64,000 bases of DNA from CAYNFP01 sp964396655. GTDB lineage: Bacteria > Bacillota_I > Bacilli_A > RF39 > UBA660. The stretch covers positions 124,001 to 188,000 of the forward strand of contig CAYNFP010000001.1 of assembly GCA_964396655.1 (NCBI GenBank), given 5' to 3'. Below the pieces are notes generated by a model. That model searched no databases. It had not been told where the DNA came from and saw only the letters and a list, made by a program, of their open reading frames with translations. The translations under genes were made by a program, and so were the position numbers. Numbering within the stretch: the stretch's first letter is position 1; the number at the start of each line of letters is the position of its first letter. Below, one piece after another: positions 1-8,328 of this stretch.

Positions 1-87
1 CACACTGAACAAATTCTTGCAAATCAAAAAAAGATATTAAAGTATATTGAAGAAACACAAGCAAAAGAAGAAGTAGATAAAAAATAA
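1..87 (+). CDS. C-terminal end of an unidentified protein (partial)
   Basis: An open frame runs from the window edge to a TAA at 85-87. The 28 visible residues are charged and Lys/Glu/Gln-rich, ending in EEVDKK, and look like a helical tail. The rest of the gene lies outside the window, so no function can be given. It is followed directly by a strong terminator hairpin, which supports it being a real gene end. Confidence 0.5.
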   Translation, partial: HTEQILANQKKILKYIEETQAKEEVDKK

Positions 88-114
88 AATTATGACAAAT
101 AATTTTATTTTTTT
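81..114 (+). terminator. intrinsic terminator
   Basis: A perfect 13-bp inverted repeat (AAAATAAAATTAT / ATAATTTTATTTT) with a 5-nt loop is followed by a T run. It overlaps the stop codon of the partial gene at the window edge. Confidence 0.7.
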
Positions 115-135
115 ACATTTGCTTTACAAAAACAG

Positions 136-164
136 TTGATTTTTGTACAAATGATTACTATAAT
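136..164 (+). promoter_or_regulatory. sigma-A-type promoter
   Basis: TTGATT (136-141) and TATAAT (159-164) are separated by 17 bp, and a strong AGGAGGG ribosome binding site follows at about 222-229 before the ATG at 236. The transcript would have a leader of about 65 nt. Confidence 0.6.
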
Positions 165-235
165 CTACTTATAAGGTAGTATAAAGTGCTACATATAAAA
201 TATTTTTTTATAAATTAAATTTAGGAGGGTTAAAT

Positions 236-1336
236 ATGGAAAAACCAAAAAAAACAAACTTTAAAAAACCAATTTCTTCAAAAGAAGAAAAATTTATTGA
301 AGAGGAAGATAACAAAAAATCAATTATTTTAATTATTGTTGCTATAATAGCAGTATTAGGATTAATATTTGCTTCAATTTTCTTGTTTAATGAAAAAGAA
401 AAGAAAGATAATGATGATAATAAAGTTGATATAAAGATTCCTGAAGATGAGGAAGACGAAACTGAAGAAGTAGAAAAAGTGACAAGTAAGACAGTAGCGG
501 AAGTAGAATCATATAAAGTTATTTATTTAGACAGAGATGCTAAACAAATTGGAGAAACACAAGAAGTATTAAAATTAGAAGATAGAGTTGATGAAGAGGC
601 TCCTATTGTTGTTGGATATAGATTCCAAGAATGGGTAGAGTATTATGATTCAACTGAAGATATTTATTATTATATTCCAGTTTATAGACAAAATGTTGAA
701 AGAATTCCAGTAACCGAAGAACCTTATTTAGATGAAGAAGATTCAGTTAGTGAAGATACTTACAAAGTAGCAATTACTAAAGTAGAAGAGCCTAATGGAA
801 CAATAACAAATTATGAAAAAGATGGAACTAAAACAACCGAAACAGCAGAAGAAGGAACAGAAGTAGAAAGTCCAACTTATACAGTTGAAGTAACCGGAGA
901 GGTTGAAGAATTATCAAATGAAGAAATTGATGAGCAAGTTTCAATAGATGAACAATATAATCATATAATTGCTTTAAGATTTAATGCACCAGTTGGAACT
1001 ACAAAAGAAAATATTGATAAAATGACTATTAAAGTATCAGCAACAAATCCAGAGGAAACTCTTGAAGCAGATCAATATTACTATAATGGAGAAGATGGAA
1101 CTCTTACAGGAAAAGATTTACTTGATAGTACAGATGAAGAATACGAAAATGGAGAATTTTATTTCTACTACTATCAAGAAGTAGATACACAGACTAATGC
1201 AACTGTAGAAGTATATTGGGGAAATGATCCACAAGAAGATTTAACAGCAACTCCACCAGTAGAAGCAAAACCAGAATATACAGAAGTATATAATGTAGAT
1301 GTATCTGGTGTAACAACAGAAGAAATTCCAGAATAA
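236..1336 (+). CDS. acidic membrane-anchored extracytoplasmic protein, unknown function
   Basis: The 366-residue product has a basic cytoplasmic head (about 1-28), one hydrophobic segment (about 29-51: IILIIVAIIAVLGLIFASIF) and then a long, very acidic outside region rich in Glu, Asp, Thr and Tyr. This resembles signal-anchored surface proteins. I see no catalytic motif and no sortase LPxTG signal. The strong RBS, own promoter and terminator on both sides make it a single-gene unit, and good expression is likely. The acidic linker at about 55-85 looks unstructured; the part from 110 onward may fold as beta-rich domains. I do not recognise the family. Confidence 0.75.
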   Translation: MEKPKKTNFKKPISSKEEKFIEEEDNKKSIILIIVAIIAVLGLIFASIFLFNEKEKKDNDDNKVDIKIPEDEEDETEEVEKVTSKTVAEVESYKVIYLDRDAKQIGETQEVLKLEDRVDEEAPIVVGYRFQEWVEYYDSTEDIYYYIPVYRQNVERIPVTEEPYLDEEDSVSEDTYKVAITKVEEPNGTITNYEKDGTKTTETAEEGTEVESPTYTVEVTGEVEELSNEEIDEQVSIDEQYNHIIALRFNAPVGTTKENIDKMTIKVSATNPEETLEADQYYYNGEDGTLTGKDLLDSTDEEYENGEFYFYYYQEVDTQTNATVEVYWGNDPQEDLTATPPVEAKPEYTEVYNVDVSGVTTEEIPE

Positions 1337-1341
1337 AAATT

Positions 1342-1364
1342 AAAACTCACTTAGTGAGTTTTTA
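1342..1364 (+). terminator. intrinsic terminator
   Basis: The stem AAAACTCAC / GTGAGTTTT with a TTA loop runs into T residues just after the stop codon at 1334-1336. Confidence 0.7.
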
Positions 1365-1432
1365 AATTATTAACAAATGATTATTGACTATATAATATTC
1401 TTAAAATATAATAATGTTGAAGGTGGTTAAAA

Positions 1433-1645
1433 ATGAAAATAGTAGAAGATTTATCAAAATATAATAATAAACAAATTAAGCAATTGAAATTAGGAAAAGA
1501 TTATGGAATTGATATAAGATGTTATATGAATCCATTAATTCCTTCTTTTATTATGGAGAGGCGTAGATTAGATTTAGAATGTTCAAAGGCTTATAATAAA
1601 AAATTAGAAAAAGAGATATCTGATTATGTAAGAAGATTAAATTAG
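1433..1645 (+). CDS. small conserved-looking hypothetical protein (70 aa)
   Basis: A short, basic, probably helical protein of 70 residues, with GAAGGTGG as a plausible RBS just upstream and its own terminator directly downstream. The segment DYGIDIRCYMNPLIPSF followed by MERRRLDLE looks folded rather than random. No domain is recognised. It is flanked by terminators and so is likely monocistronic. Confidence 0.6.
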   Translation: MKIVEDLSKYNNKQIKQLKLGKDYGIDIRCYMNPLIPSFIMERRRLDLECSKAYNKKLEKEISDYVRRLN

Positions 1646-1653
1646 AAATAAAT

Positions 1654-1677
1654 AAACTCGCTAAGTCGAGTTTTTTT
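1654..1677 (+). terminator. intrinsic terminator
   Basis: AAACTCG / CGAGTTT stem with a CTAAGT loop and a run of seven Ts. Confidence 0.7.
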
Positions 1678-1727
1678 GTATTCTTGTAATATTATTTATA
1701 TTAATATATAATTAAATTGAGGAAATT

Positions 1728-2366
1728 ATGGAAGTAGTTATAGATGGAGAGTCATATAAAGTTAATATAATTAAAAAAAATAACAAAAATACTTATTTAA
1801 GAGTTAAAAGTGATTTGGAAATTTATATAACTACAAATTATTTAATGTCTAGTAATGAAGTAATTAAATTTATAACCAATAATAAGTCTAGTGTAATAGA
1901 AATGGTTAATAGGCAGAAAATTAAAAATAAAAAAGAAGATTTATTTTATTATTTAGGTAAAGAGTATGATATAGTTATTTGCAATTCAATTAAAAAAGTT
2001 CTTATAGATGATAATAAAATATATATAGATAATAAAAGTAAATTAAATAAATTTTTAAAAGAAGAATCTAAAAAGATATTTAATGAAAGACTAAAATATA
2101 ATTATGATAAATTTGAAGAAAGAATACCTTATCCAAGTTTGAAAATAAGAAATATGAAAGCTAAATGGGGTTATTGTAGAAAATCTGGTAGTGTAGTGAT
2201 GCTTAACTTTAATTTAATTAAATATAGCATTGATGAGATTGATTATGTAATAGTTCATGAGTTATGCCATTTTCTTGAATTTAATCATTCAAAAAGATTT
2301 TGGTACTATGTAACAAAATATAAACCAGATTATAAAATTAATAGAAAAGTTTTAAGGGAAGAATAG
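1728..2366 (+). CDS. YgjP/DUF45-type zinc metallopeptidase-like protein
   Basis: The C-terminal half carries WGYCRKSG (about 145-152), a beta stretch, then the zinc-binding HELCH motif (about 178-182) followed by a third His in EFNHSKRFW. This is the arrangement of the YgjP/DUF45 family, related to SprT and WLM peptidases. At 212 aa it is close to the usual family length of about 230. The N-terminal half is a divergent beta domain. Substrates of this family are poorly defined; some members are annotated as UTP pyrophosphatase-like. GAGGAAATT precedes the ATG. It sits just upstream of an RNA-modification block without obvious coupling. Confidence 0.8.
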   Translation: MEVVIDGESYKVNIIKKNNKNTYLRVKSDLEIYITTNYLMSSNEVIKFITNNKSSVIEMVNRQKIKNKKEDLFYYLGKEYDIVICNSIKKVLIDDNKIYIDNKSKLNKFLKEESKKIFNERLKYNYDKFEERIPYPSLKIRNMKAKWGYCRKSGSVVMLNFNLIKYSIDEIDYVIVHELCHFLEFNHSKRFWYYVTKYKPDYKINRKVLREE

Positions 2367-2417
2367 TTGTGTTATAATTTAATATAAGTATGAAAAACTT
2401 GATAAAGGAGTATTTTT

Positions 2418-3263
2418 ATGAACATTATTAAAAAATTAAAATCAAATGATGGCGTTTGTATTAAATATCTACAAAAGACTAAAGATGATTTCATTGTTGA
2501 AACTGCTTTTGTTGATTATGTAAATAAATATATTATATGTTTTTCTTCTCAATTAGGATGTCCTATAGGGTGTGCTATGTGCTATAATGGGATTTCTAAA
2601 AAATTTTATAGAAATTTATCTAAAGAAGAAATAATTGAACAATGTATAAATGTAATAGAAGATAATGAATTAAAAGAAAATAAACCAATTTTATTTGGGT
2701 GTATGGGAGTTGGAGAACCTTTTCTAAATTATATTAATGTAATAAATTCAATAAAAAATTTAGATAAAAAATATCCTAATTCAAAATTTGCAATCGCAAC
2801 CACAGGAATAGATTTATCAAAATTTTCTTGTTTGTTGGAAGATTTAAAAGATATCAAAAATTTTAAACTTACTATATCATTACATGGTTCAAATCAGAAA
2901 GTTAGAAACAAATTGATACCAACTAAAACAAGTTTAAAAGAATTAGTAAAAGAAGTAAAAAAATATGAGGAACTTAGTAAAAATAAAGTTGAATGGAATT
3001 ATATCTTACTTGAAAATATTAATGATTCAATAAAAGACGCATTAGAACTTTGCGATTTACTTGATTCTGGTTCATATATAAAAATAAATCATTATAATAA
3101 AATTGAAGGAATAGATTTTGAGCAGAGTAAAAACATTAAAGATTTTATGAATATATTAGAAGAAAAAGGGTTAATTTGTGAGTATTATGAAACTAATGGA
3201 GAAGATATTAATGCAGCTTGTGGTCAAATGGCTTCATATGAATACGAGAAAATAAATAAATAG
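2418..3263 (+). CDS. short RlmN/Cfr-like radical SAM methyltransferase
   Basis: A radical SAM cluster motif C-x3-C-x2-C is at Cys48, Cys52 and Cys55 (GCPIGCAMC). Cys41, exactly seven residues before the first cluster Cys, and Cys268 in AACGQM match the two catalytic cysteines of RlmN (Cys118 and Cys355 in E. coli). GVGEP and SLHG motifs are also present. RlmN makes 2-methyladenosine at A2503 of 23S rRNA and A37 of some tRNAs. This protein is only 281 aa and begins about 75 residues later than normal RlmN, so the N-terminal accessory domain is missing. It may be a paralogue with another RNA target. A TrmH-type methyltransferase follows 12 nt downstream. Confidence 0.8.
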   Translation: MNIIKKLKSNDGVCIKYLQKTKDDFIVETAFVDYVNKYIICFSSQLGCPIGCAMCYNGISKKFYRNLSKEEIIEQCINVIEDNELKENKPILFGCMGVGEPFLNYINVINSIKNLDKKYPNSKFAIATTGIDLSKFSCLLEDLKDIKNFKLTISLHGSNQKVRNKLIPTKTSLKELVKEVKKYEELSKNKVEWNYILLENINDSIKDALELCDLLDSGSYIKINHYNKIEGIDFEQSKNIKDFMNILEEKGLICEYYETNGEDINAACGQMASYEYEKINK

Positions 3264-3275
3264 AATAGAGGTTAT

Positions 3276-4004
3276 ATGATAGATTCAATTAAAAATGAAA
3301 AAATTAAATATTTAAAAAGTCTTAGAAATAATAAAAATATTAAAGAAGAATGTAAATTCTTAGTTGAAGGATTTCATTTAGTGAATGAAGCTATAAAAGA
3401 AGGTATAGTTATAGAAATTTTTATACTTGAGAATACAAATATTAATTTTAATGGTAAAACAACTATTATAAATGAGAATGTAATGAAATTTTTAACTACT
3501 TTAGAAAGTATTACTCCTGTAATTGCGTTATGCAAAACATTTGATTATGAAGTTAAACCTTATAAAAGAGTTGTTTTGATAGATGGAATTCAAGATCCTG
3601 GAAATGTTGGAACTATAATTAGAAGTGCTGTTGCTTTTAATGTAGATGCAATCGTTTTTAGTGAAGATTCTGTAAATATATATAATGAGAAACTTATAAG
3701 ATCTTCACAAGGAATGTTTTTCAAAATTAAATTAATTAAAACTAATTTAATAAATTATATAAAATTACTAAAAGAGAATAACATTAGAATATATGGAACA
3801 GATTTAAAAGGAAGCATTAAGTTTAGTGAAGTAAAAATTCCTGAGAATTATGCTTTAGTATTAGGTAATGAAGGAGCAGGAGTAAGAAAAGAAATATTAG
3901 ACTTATGTGATGAAAGAATATTAATTGAAATGAAAGATGATTGTGAAAGTTTAAATGTTGGTATATCAGCAGGAATTATTCTTTATAATTGGAGGTCATT
4001 ATGA
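3276..4004 (+). CDS. TrmH/SpoU-family RNA 2'-O-methyltransferase
   Basis: This is a knotted SPOUT enzyme using SAM to methylate a ribose in rRNA or tRNA. Motif 1 is DPGNVGTIIRSA (about 109-120), motif 2 LVLGNEGAGV (about 195-204) and motif 3 LNVGISAGIILYNW near the C-terminus. The N-terminal part (IKNEKIKYLKSLR) resembles the L30e-like substrate-binding domain of the RlmB/YsgA group. The length of 242 aa is typical. The stop codon TGA overlaps the rimM start (ATGA at 4001-4004), so the two are translationally coupled. The exact target nucleotide cannot be told from sequence. Confidence 0.88.
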   Translation: MIDSIKNEKIKYLKSLRNNKNIKEECKFLVEGFHLVNEAIKEGIVIEIFILENTNINFNGKTTIINENVMKFLTTLESITPVIALCKTFDYEVKPYKRVVLIDGIQDPGNVGTIIRSAVAFNVDAIVFSEDSVNIYNEKLIRSSQGMFFKIKLIKTNLINYIKLLKENNIRIYGTDLKGSIKFSEVKIPENYALVLGNEGAGVRKEILDLCDERILIEMKDDCESLNVGISAGIILYNWRSL

Positions 4005-4480
4005 GAATACTACCTATAGGGATTCTTGTTAATACTCACGGACTTAAAGGAGAAGTTAGAATAATAAGTAATTTTGAATATAAAGACAGAATATTTAAAA
4101 TTGGAAATCATTTATTAGTTGGAGAAAATCATAAAGAATTGATAATTAGTAGTTATAGAAGACATAAAAATTATGATATGGTTACTTTTGAAGGATATGA
4201 CTCAATAAATGAAGTAAATATTTTTAAAGGTATGAAAGTATATTATGATATAGATACATTAAAATTAAATGATAATGAATATTTAGATAATGATTTAATA
4301 GGATTAGATGCTTATTTTAAAGATAAAGTTATTGGTAAAATAAATAGTATAGAAATTAATAGTAATAGAAAATTATTTGTTATTAATGATAAATTAATAC
4401 CATATAATGAGAATTTTATAGAACTAATAGATATTAAAAATAAGAGAATTATATTGAAAAATTTAGAGGGTTTGGTATAA
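4001..4480 (+). CDS. rimM: 16S rRNA processing factor RimM
   Basis: RimM binds ribosomal protein S19 and helps maturation of the 30S head. The N-terminus ILPIGILVNTHGLKGEVRI matches the RimM signature, and the C-terminal PRC-barrel part ends in PYNENFIELIDIKNKRIIL. The start at 4001 has GGAGG at 3991-3995 and gives 159 aa, a normal RimM length. It is directly followed by trmD, as in most Bacillota. An upstream in-frame ATG at 3989 lacks its own RBS and would sit inside the TrmH gene. Confidence 0.93.
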   Translation: MRILPIGILVNTHGLKGEVRIISNFEYKDRIFKIGNHLLVGENHKELIISSYRRHKNYDMVTFEGYDSINEVNIFKGMKVYYDIDTLKLNDNEYLDNDLIGLDAYFKDKVIGKINSIEINSNRKLFVINDKLIPYNENFIELIDIKNKRIILKNLEGLV

Positions 4481-4528
4481 TATATAACCAAGAAACCACA
4501 AATAAATTAGAATTTTGGAAGTGATAAT

Positions 4529-5200
4529 ATGAAAATTGATATTTTGACTCTTTTTCCTACAATGTTTGAAGGTTTTTTATCTGAAAGCATAATTAAAAGA
4601 GCAATTCAAAAGAAATTAGTATCAATTAATTTAATTAATATTAGAGACTTTACTCCATATAAAAATAATCAAGTAGATGATTATGCATATGGTGGCGGTT
4701 CTGGTATGATACTTATGTGTGAACCTGTTTATAATGCTTTAAAAAATGTTAAGAAAAGGAATTCCAAAGTTATTTTAATGACACCTAGAGGTAAAACTTT
4801 TAATCAAGAAAAAGCTATGGAATTCAAAAAAAATAAACATATAATTATTATTTGTGGACATTATGAAGGATTTGATGAAAGAATTACTAGTTTTGTAGAT
4901 GAAGAAATAAGTATAGGAGATTTTGTTTTAACTGGAGGAGAAATACCTGCGATGGCAATAACTGACACTGTAGTTAGATTAATTGATGGAGTAATAACAA
5001 AAGAAAGCCTTGAAAGTGAATCGTTTAACGATGGATTATTAGATTATCCAGTTTATACTAAACCAAGAAAATTTAAAAGAATTGAAGTTCCTGAAGTATT
5101 ATTAAGCGGAGATCATAAAAAAATAAAAGAATATAGAGAATCAGAAAGAAAAAGAATAACTTCTATTTATAGAAAAGATTTAATGGGGGATAAAAAATGA
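4529..5200 (+). CDS. trmD: tRNA (guanine-N1)-methyltransferase TrmD
   Basis: TrmD makes m1G37 in tRNAs and prevents +1 frameshifting; it is essential in many bacteria. The protein starts DILTLFPTMFEG and contains YGGGSGMILM, the SAM-binding knot motif ICGHYEGFDERI, and the SIGDFVLTGGEIPAM motif, all diagnostic. At 223 aa it is full length. It ends in TGA at 5198-5200, overlapping the next ATG, which is good evidence that UGA means stop in this organism. Confidence 0.96.
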   Translation: MKIDILTLFPTMFEGFLSESIIKRAIQKKLVSINLINIRDFTPYKNNQVDDYAYGGGSGMILMCEPVYNALKNVKKRNSKVILMTPRGKTFNQEKAMEFKKNKHIIIICGHYEGFDERITSFVDEEISIGDFVLTGGEIPAMAITDTVVRLIDGVITKESLESESFNDGLLDYPVYTKPRKFKRIEVPEVLLSGDHKKIKEYRESERKRITSIYRKDLMGDKK

Positions 5201-5640
5201 AATATATTTTAGATAACAAAAGTGATGCGATTAATTCTATAACAGAAAATGATATAAAAGGTTTAGAAATTAAGTCTTCTAATTCTGATAATGTACTTAA
5301 GGCAGAAAAAATTACTATAGTCGATGATGAATTAAAAGGTTTATATATAAAACAAAAAATAGATAAAAAAATAATTGAAATAATTACAAAGATGAGATAT
5401 TTATTAGAAAATAATGACACTAGTGATGGTGATATTGGAATGGTTCTTGATGAAGTCCAAAAGTTAAAAGGTATTATAATAAATAAATATAAGGAACATT
5501 TAAGCGCTACTGAATATAAAGCTTTTTTACAAAAAATATTATTAACAGAAGAAGAATTTCAAAGAAAATATAATGCAAGACAAATATATAAAGAAATGCT
5601 TATGGAAGATTTTAATGAAAATATGGGCAAAGGAAGATAA
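5197..5640 (+). CDS. hypothetical protein, helical, coupled to trmD
   Basis: A 147-aa protein starting in a 4-nt overlap with trmD. It is mostly charged helix, with a hydrophilic N-terminal half and a KIIEIITKMRYLLENN segment followed by helices ending in MLMEDFNENMGKGR. No membrane segments, no metal motifs and no recognised domain. Translational coupling suggests co-expression with trmD, but no role is inferred from that alone. Confidence 0.65.
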   Translation: MKYILDNKSDAINSITENDIKGLEIKSSNSDNVLKAEKITIVDDELKGLYIKQKIDKKIIEIITKMRYLLENNDTSDGDIGMVLDEVQKLKGIIINKYKEHLSATEYKAFLQKILLTEEEFQRKYNARQIYKEMLMEDFNENMGKGR

Positions 5641-5729
5641 TAATTTATTAAAAATATATGTTATATATAAAATATAATTGACAAAAATTTTATTTTATAA
5701 TATTATTGAGTTTGTAGTGGGGGATATTT

Positions 5730-6335
5730 ATGAAAAAATATTATATTTGTACTTTAGTTCAAGTTAGTGAAGAACAAGGCTATATTGGAAAAAGACAAAA
5801 GCAGATAACCTCTGAGACAGAGGACATTATTTTGGGTCGTTCAGAGGCATTAAATAATTTTAATTCAAGGACAATAATAGTTGAGAAAACTTTAAATCCA
5901 AATATATTAAGGGAAGTTATAACTGGATTGCCAATTCCGGTTTTAAGAGTTAAAACTTGGGTAAAACAACTCCATTATATATATTCGCCCTCATATTTAG
6001 TTGGTTCTGATATTCATACTTTTGTACCAATAATATCACAAACAACATATTATGTCGAAGAAACTCGTAGAAATTCGTCTGGTTTATATAAAGTAGATGA
6101 TTTTCACACATTAAAACAATATTTATTATTACATCCAGATTCTGAAATATATAAACAAGAATTGTTAGCTTATTTTGAACAAGGAAGAATAAAAATGCAA
6201 AATAGATTAAAAATAGAAGAAGCAAAACCAGAATTGATGACAAAGCAAACTGACTTTGAAACTTGGCTCAAAGATAGAGAACGTTATAATAAAAGTGAAA
6301 TTTCAAGAATGCAAAGAGAATTAAGAAGACACTAA
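5730..6335 (+). CDS. hypothetical protein (201 aa)
   Basis: Preceded by a good RBS (GTGGGGGATA) about 8 nt before the ATG and followed by a terminator. The N-terminal half looks beta-rich (YYICTLVQVSEEQGYIGKRQ) with no signal peptide. The C-terminal 60 residues are a charged helix (MQNRLKIEEAKPELMTKQ onward) that may form a coiled coil. I do not recognise the family. It interrupts the trmD-rplS pairing usual in Bacillota. Confidence 0.65.
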   Translation: MKKYYICTLVQVSEEQGYIGKRQKQITSETEDIILGRSEALNNFNSRTIIVEKTLNPNILREVITGLPIPVLRVKTWVKQLHYIYSPSYLVGSDIHTFVPIISQTTYYVEETRRNSSGLYKVDDFHTLKQYLLLHPDSEIYKQELLAYFEQGRIKMQNRLKIEEAKPELMTKQTDFETWLKDRERYNKSEISRMQRELRRH

Positions 6336-6353
6336 AATTTAGTGCTTTTTTTA
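6330..6353 (+). terminator. intrinsic terminator
   Basis: The palindrome CACTAAAATTTAGTG is followed by CTTTTTTT directly at the stop codon. Confidence 0.6.
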
Positions 6354-6461
6354 TAACATTTTCTCTGTTTTGTTATAATTTAAAAAAACATTGTTATCAT
6401 TTTTAAATAAAATTTAATCAATTATTTAAAAAATATTGTATATTTTATAACTTTATGATAA

Positions 6462-6520
6462 CATTATAAGCGTTAATCCGCTTCTTGTATCAATTTATAA
6501 GTAAGATTAAGTAGAAAAAG
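6462..6520 (+). promoter_or_regulatory. candidate L19 leader (rplS autoregulatory element)
   Basis: The 70 nt before rplS contain CATTATAAGCGTTAATCCGC followed by TTCTTGTATC, a conserved-looking stretch more GC-rich than the flanking spacer. Rfam describes an L19 leader element in Bacillota at this position. The short pairing GCG...CGC fits a small hairpin. The match is from memory of the family, so confidence is moderate. A weak promoter (TTGTAT...TAACAT, 17-bp spacer) lies just upstream at about 6437-6465. Confidence 0.45.
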
Positions 6521-6535
6521 AAAGGAAGATGTAAG

Positions 6536-6874
6536 ATGAATTTAATCGATAAGATTAATAGACGTCAAATTAAAACTGATATTCCTGAATTTAGAGTTGG
6601 AGATACAGTTATAGTTGATGTTAAAATTAAAGAAGGTAAAAGAGAAAGAATTCAAGCTTTTGAAGGAGTAGTAACTTCTAGAAAAGGTGGAAGTGTAACT
6701 GAAACTTTTACAGTTAGAAAGAAATCAGGCAGTGTTGGAATTAATAGAGTATTCCCAGTAAATAGCCCAATAATCGAAAAAATCACCGTTGTTAAGAAGG
6801 GTAAAGTTAGAAGAGCTAAACTAAATTTCTTAAAAGGCAGTAAGGGTGGATTTAAAATTAAAGAAAGAAATTAG
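6536..6874 (+). CDS. rplS: 50S ribosomal protein L19
   Basis: L19 sits at the 30S-50S interface. The sequence has the family hallmarks IPEFRVGDTVIVDVKIKEG, RIQAFEGVVTSRKGG, TFTVRKKSGSVGINRVFPVNSP and IEKITVVKKGKVRRAKLNFL. At 112 aa it is full length. The RBS GAAAGGAAGATG precedes the ATG. A candidate L19 leader lies upstream and a weak hairpin downstream separates it from lepB. Confidence 0.97.
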   Translation: MNLIDKINRRQIKTDIPEFRVGDTVIVDVKIKEGKRERIQAFEGVVTSRKGGSVTETFTVRKKSGSVGINRVFPVNSPIIEKITVVKKGKVRRAKLNFLKGSKGGFKIKERN

Positions 6875-6895
6875 GTTTACACCTAATTTTTCTTT
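6868..6895 (+). terminator. weak terminator or attenuator between rplS and lepB
   Basis: AATTAGGT / ACCTAATT with a TTAC loop is followed by TTTCTTTT. Because the lepB RBS lies immediately after, partial read-through is likely. Confidence 0.5.
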
Positions 6896-6906
6896 TAGGA
6901 GGAAAC

Positions 6907-7395
6907 ATGAATAATAAATTAAAAGAATTAATTCCATATATAATTATTATAATAGTGGTTTTATTAATAAGAACTTTTTTTGTGACTCCAGCTAGAGTTG
7001 ATGGAGACTCAATGCTAAATACTTTATATAATGGAGAAATTGTTATATTAAATAAAATATCTTTAAAAACAGATGAAATAAATAGATTTGATATAATAGT
7101 TATAGATTATGAAAATGATTTACTAATTAAAAGAGTAATTGGATTACCTAATGAAACTATTGAATATAAAAACAATGAATTATATATAAATGGAGAATTA
7201 ACTAAAACTCCTATCAAATTTGAAGATACAGAAGATTTCAAAGAAACAACTAAAGATAATGAATATTTTGTATTAGGAGACAATAGAGATGATTCAAAAG
7301 ACAGTAGATATTTTGGTAATGTAAATTTAAGTAAAATAAAAGGTAAAGTAAATTTTGTGTTATTTCCATTTAAACATTTTGGGAAGATAGAATAG
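6907..7395 (+). CDS. lepB: signal peptidase I
   Basis: A membrane-bound serine protease that removes signal peptides from secreted proteins. There is one N-terminal membrane helix (about 9-26), then the catalytic Ser in GDSMLNTL (about residue 35), and the catalytic Lys in LLIKRVIGLP (about residue 76). GDNRDDSKDSRYFG is the conserved box D/E. At 162 aa it is a short, Gram-positive type form. The RBS AGGAGGAAAC is very strong. Close spacing to rplS suggests read-through expression. Confidence 0.95.
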   Translation: MNNKLKELIPYIIIIIVVLLIRTFFVTPARVDGDSMLNTLYNGEIVILNKISLKTDEINRFDIIVIDYENDLLIKRVIGLPNETIEYKNNELYINGELTKTPIKFEDTEDFKETTKDNEYFVLGDNRDDSKDSRYFGNVNLSKIKGKVNFVLFPFKHFGKIE

Positions 7396-7431
7396 TAAAA
7401 ATAACTTTATTATAAAAGATGTGAGGTTACA

Positions 7432-7977
7432 ATGAAATCTTTATTTAATTTAGAATATGTAAAAATTAATTTAAATAATTTAGAAAAGGCTTATGAAATT
7501 CAAAGACAAGAATGGCCTGATGACCCCGATTATAAAGATTTATATGATAAAGCAATTAATTCTAAAGATGATAATGTAGAATTTTTGGTTTATGAAGGAA
7601 AAAAATTAATTGGAATTACAGGTGTAGATGTTTTTGATAATTTTAAAGATTCCATATGGCTAAATTGGTTTACAATTTTGCCAAAATTTAGAAGAAAAGG
7701 TTATGGCGAAAAAGTTTTGCTTGATACTATAGAATATTGTAAAAATTTGAATAGATATAATAATTTTAGAATAGATACAACCTATTATAAAGATAGACCA
7801 GCATTATTTTTATATGATAAAGTAATGGAATTAAAAGAAGAATATATAATTGAAGATACAATTGATCATAAAAACAATTTTTTAATTTATACAATAGGAT
7901 TAAATGGAAAAGCTGAGCTTTGGAATAATAAATATTTAGGGTTAAGAAAATATTATGACAGTTGCAAATTAAAATAA
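7432..7977 (+). CDS. GNAT-family N-acetyltransferase
   Basis: The acetyl-CoA binding signature of GNAT enzymes is visible as FTILPKFRRKGYGEKVL (about 81-97), preceded by a beta strand (IGITGVDVF). The 181-aa length fits a single GNAT domain with a short C-terminal extension. The substrate cannot be inferred. The RBS is GTGAGGT. It begins a run of small cytoplasmic enzymes between lepB and rbgA. Confidence 0.8.
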   Translation: MKSLFNLEYVKINLNNLEKAYEIQRQEWPDDPDYKDLYDKAINSKDDNVEFLVYEGKKLIGITGVDVFDNFKDSIWLNWFTILPKFRRKGYGEKVLLDTIEYCKNLNRYNNFRIDTTYYKDRPALFLYDKVMELKEEYIIEDTIDHKNNFLIYTIGLNGKAELWNNKYLGLRKYYDSCKLK

Positions 7978-8000
7978 AGAAAAAATAGGAGTGAAAGCAA

Positions 8001-8303
8001 ATGAAAATTATTACAATATGTGGAAGTTTAAAATTTAAAGATGAGATGATGAAGGTGGCAATGCAAATGGAATTGAATGAAAATATTGTTTTAATTCCAA
8101 TATTTCCGATGTCAGATGATAAAATTGTTTTAACAGAAGAAGAATCAACCATACTTGGTAAAATGCACAAAGAAAAAATAAAACTATCAGACGCTATTTT
8201 TGTTGTTAATGTAAATGGTTACATAGGTAATAGTACAAAAAGTGAAATTGAATATGCTAAAACATTAAATAAAGAAATCATGTATTTAGAACCATTGAAG
8301 TGA
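8001..8303 (+). CDS. nucleoside 2-deoxyribosyltransferase-like small protein
   Basis: The 100-aa product starts IITICGSLKFKDEM, has DDKIVLTEEE in the middle and ends with AIFVVNVNGYIGNSTKSEIEYAKTLNKEI. This is the Rossmann-like pattern of the nucleoside 2-deoxyribosyltransferase/YtoQ-like superfamily (SGS near the N-terminus, G-x2-S-x3-E-x-xYA near the C-terminus). It is shorter than true deoxyribosyltransferases, so the activity is uncertain. The stop codon is TGA. The RBS GGAGTGAAAGC lies just upstream. Confidence 0.65.
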   Translation: MKIITICGSLKFKDEMMKVAMQMELNENIVLIPIFPMSDDKIVLTEEESTILGKMHKEKIKLSDAIFVVNVNGYIGNSTKSEIEYAKTLNKEIMYLEPLK

Positions 8304-8328
8304 AAGAAAATAAAAAAGGAAATAAAAT

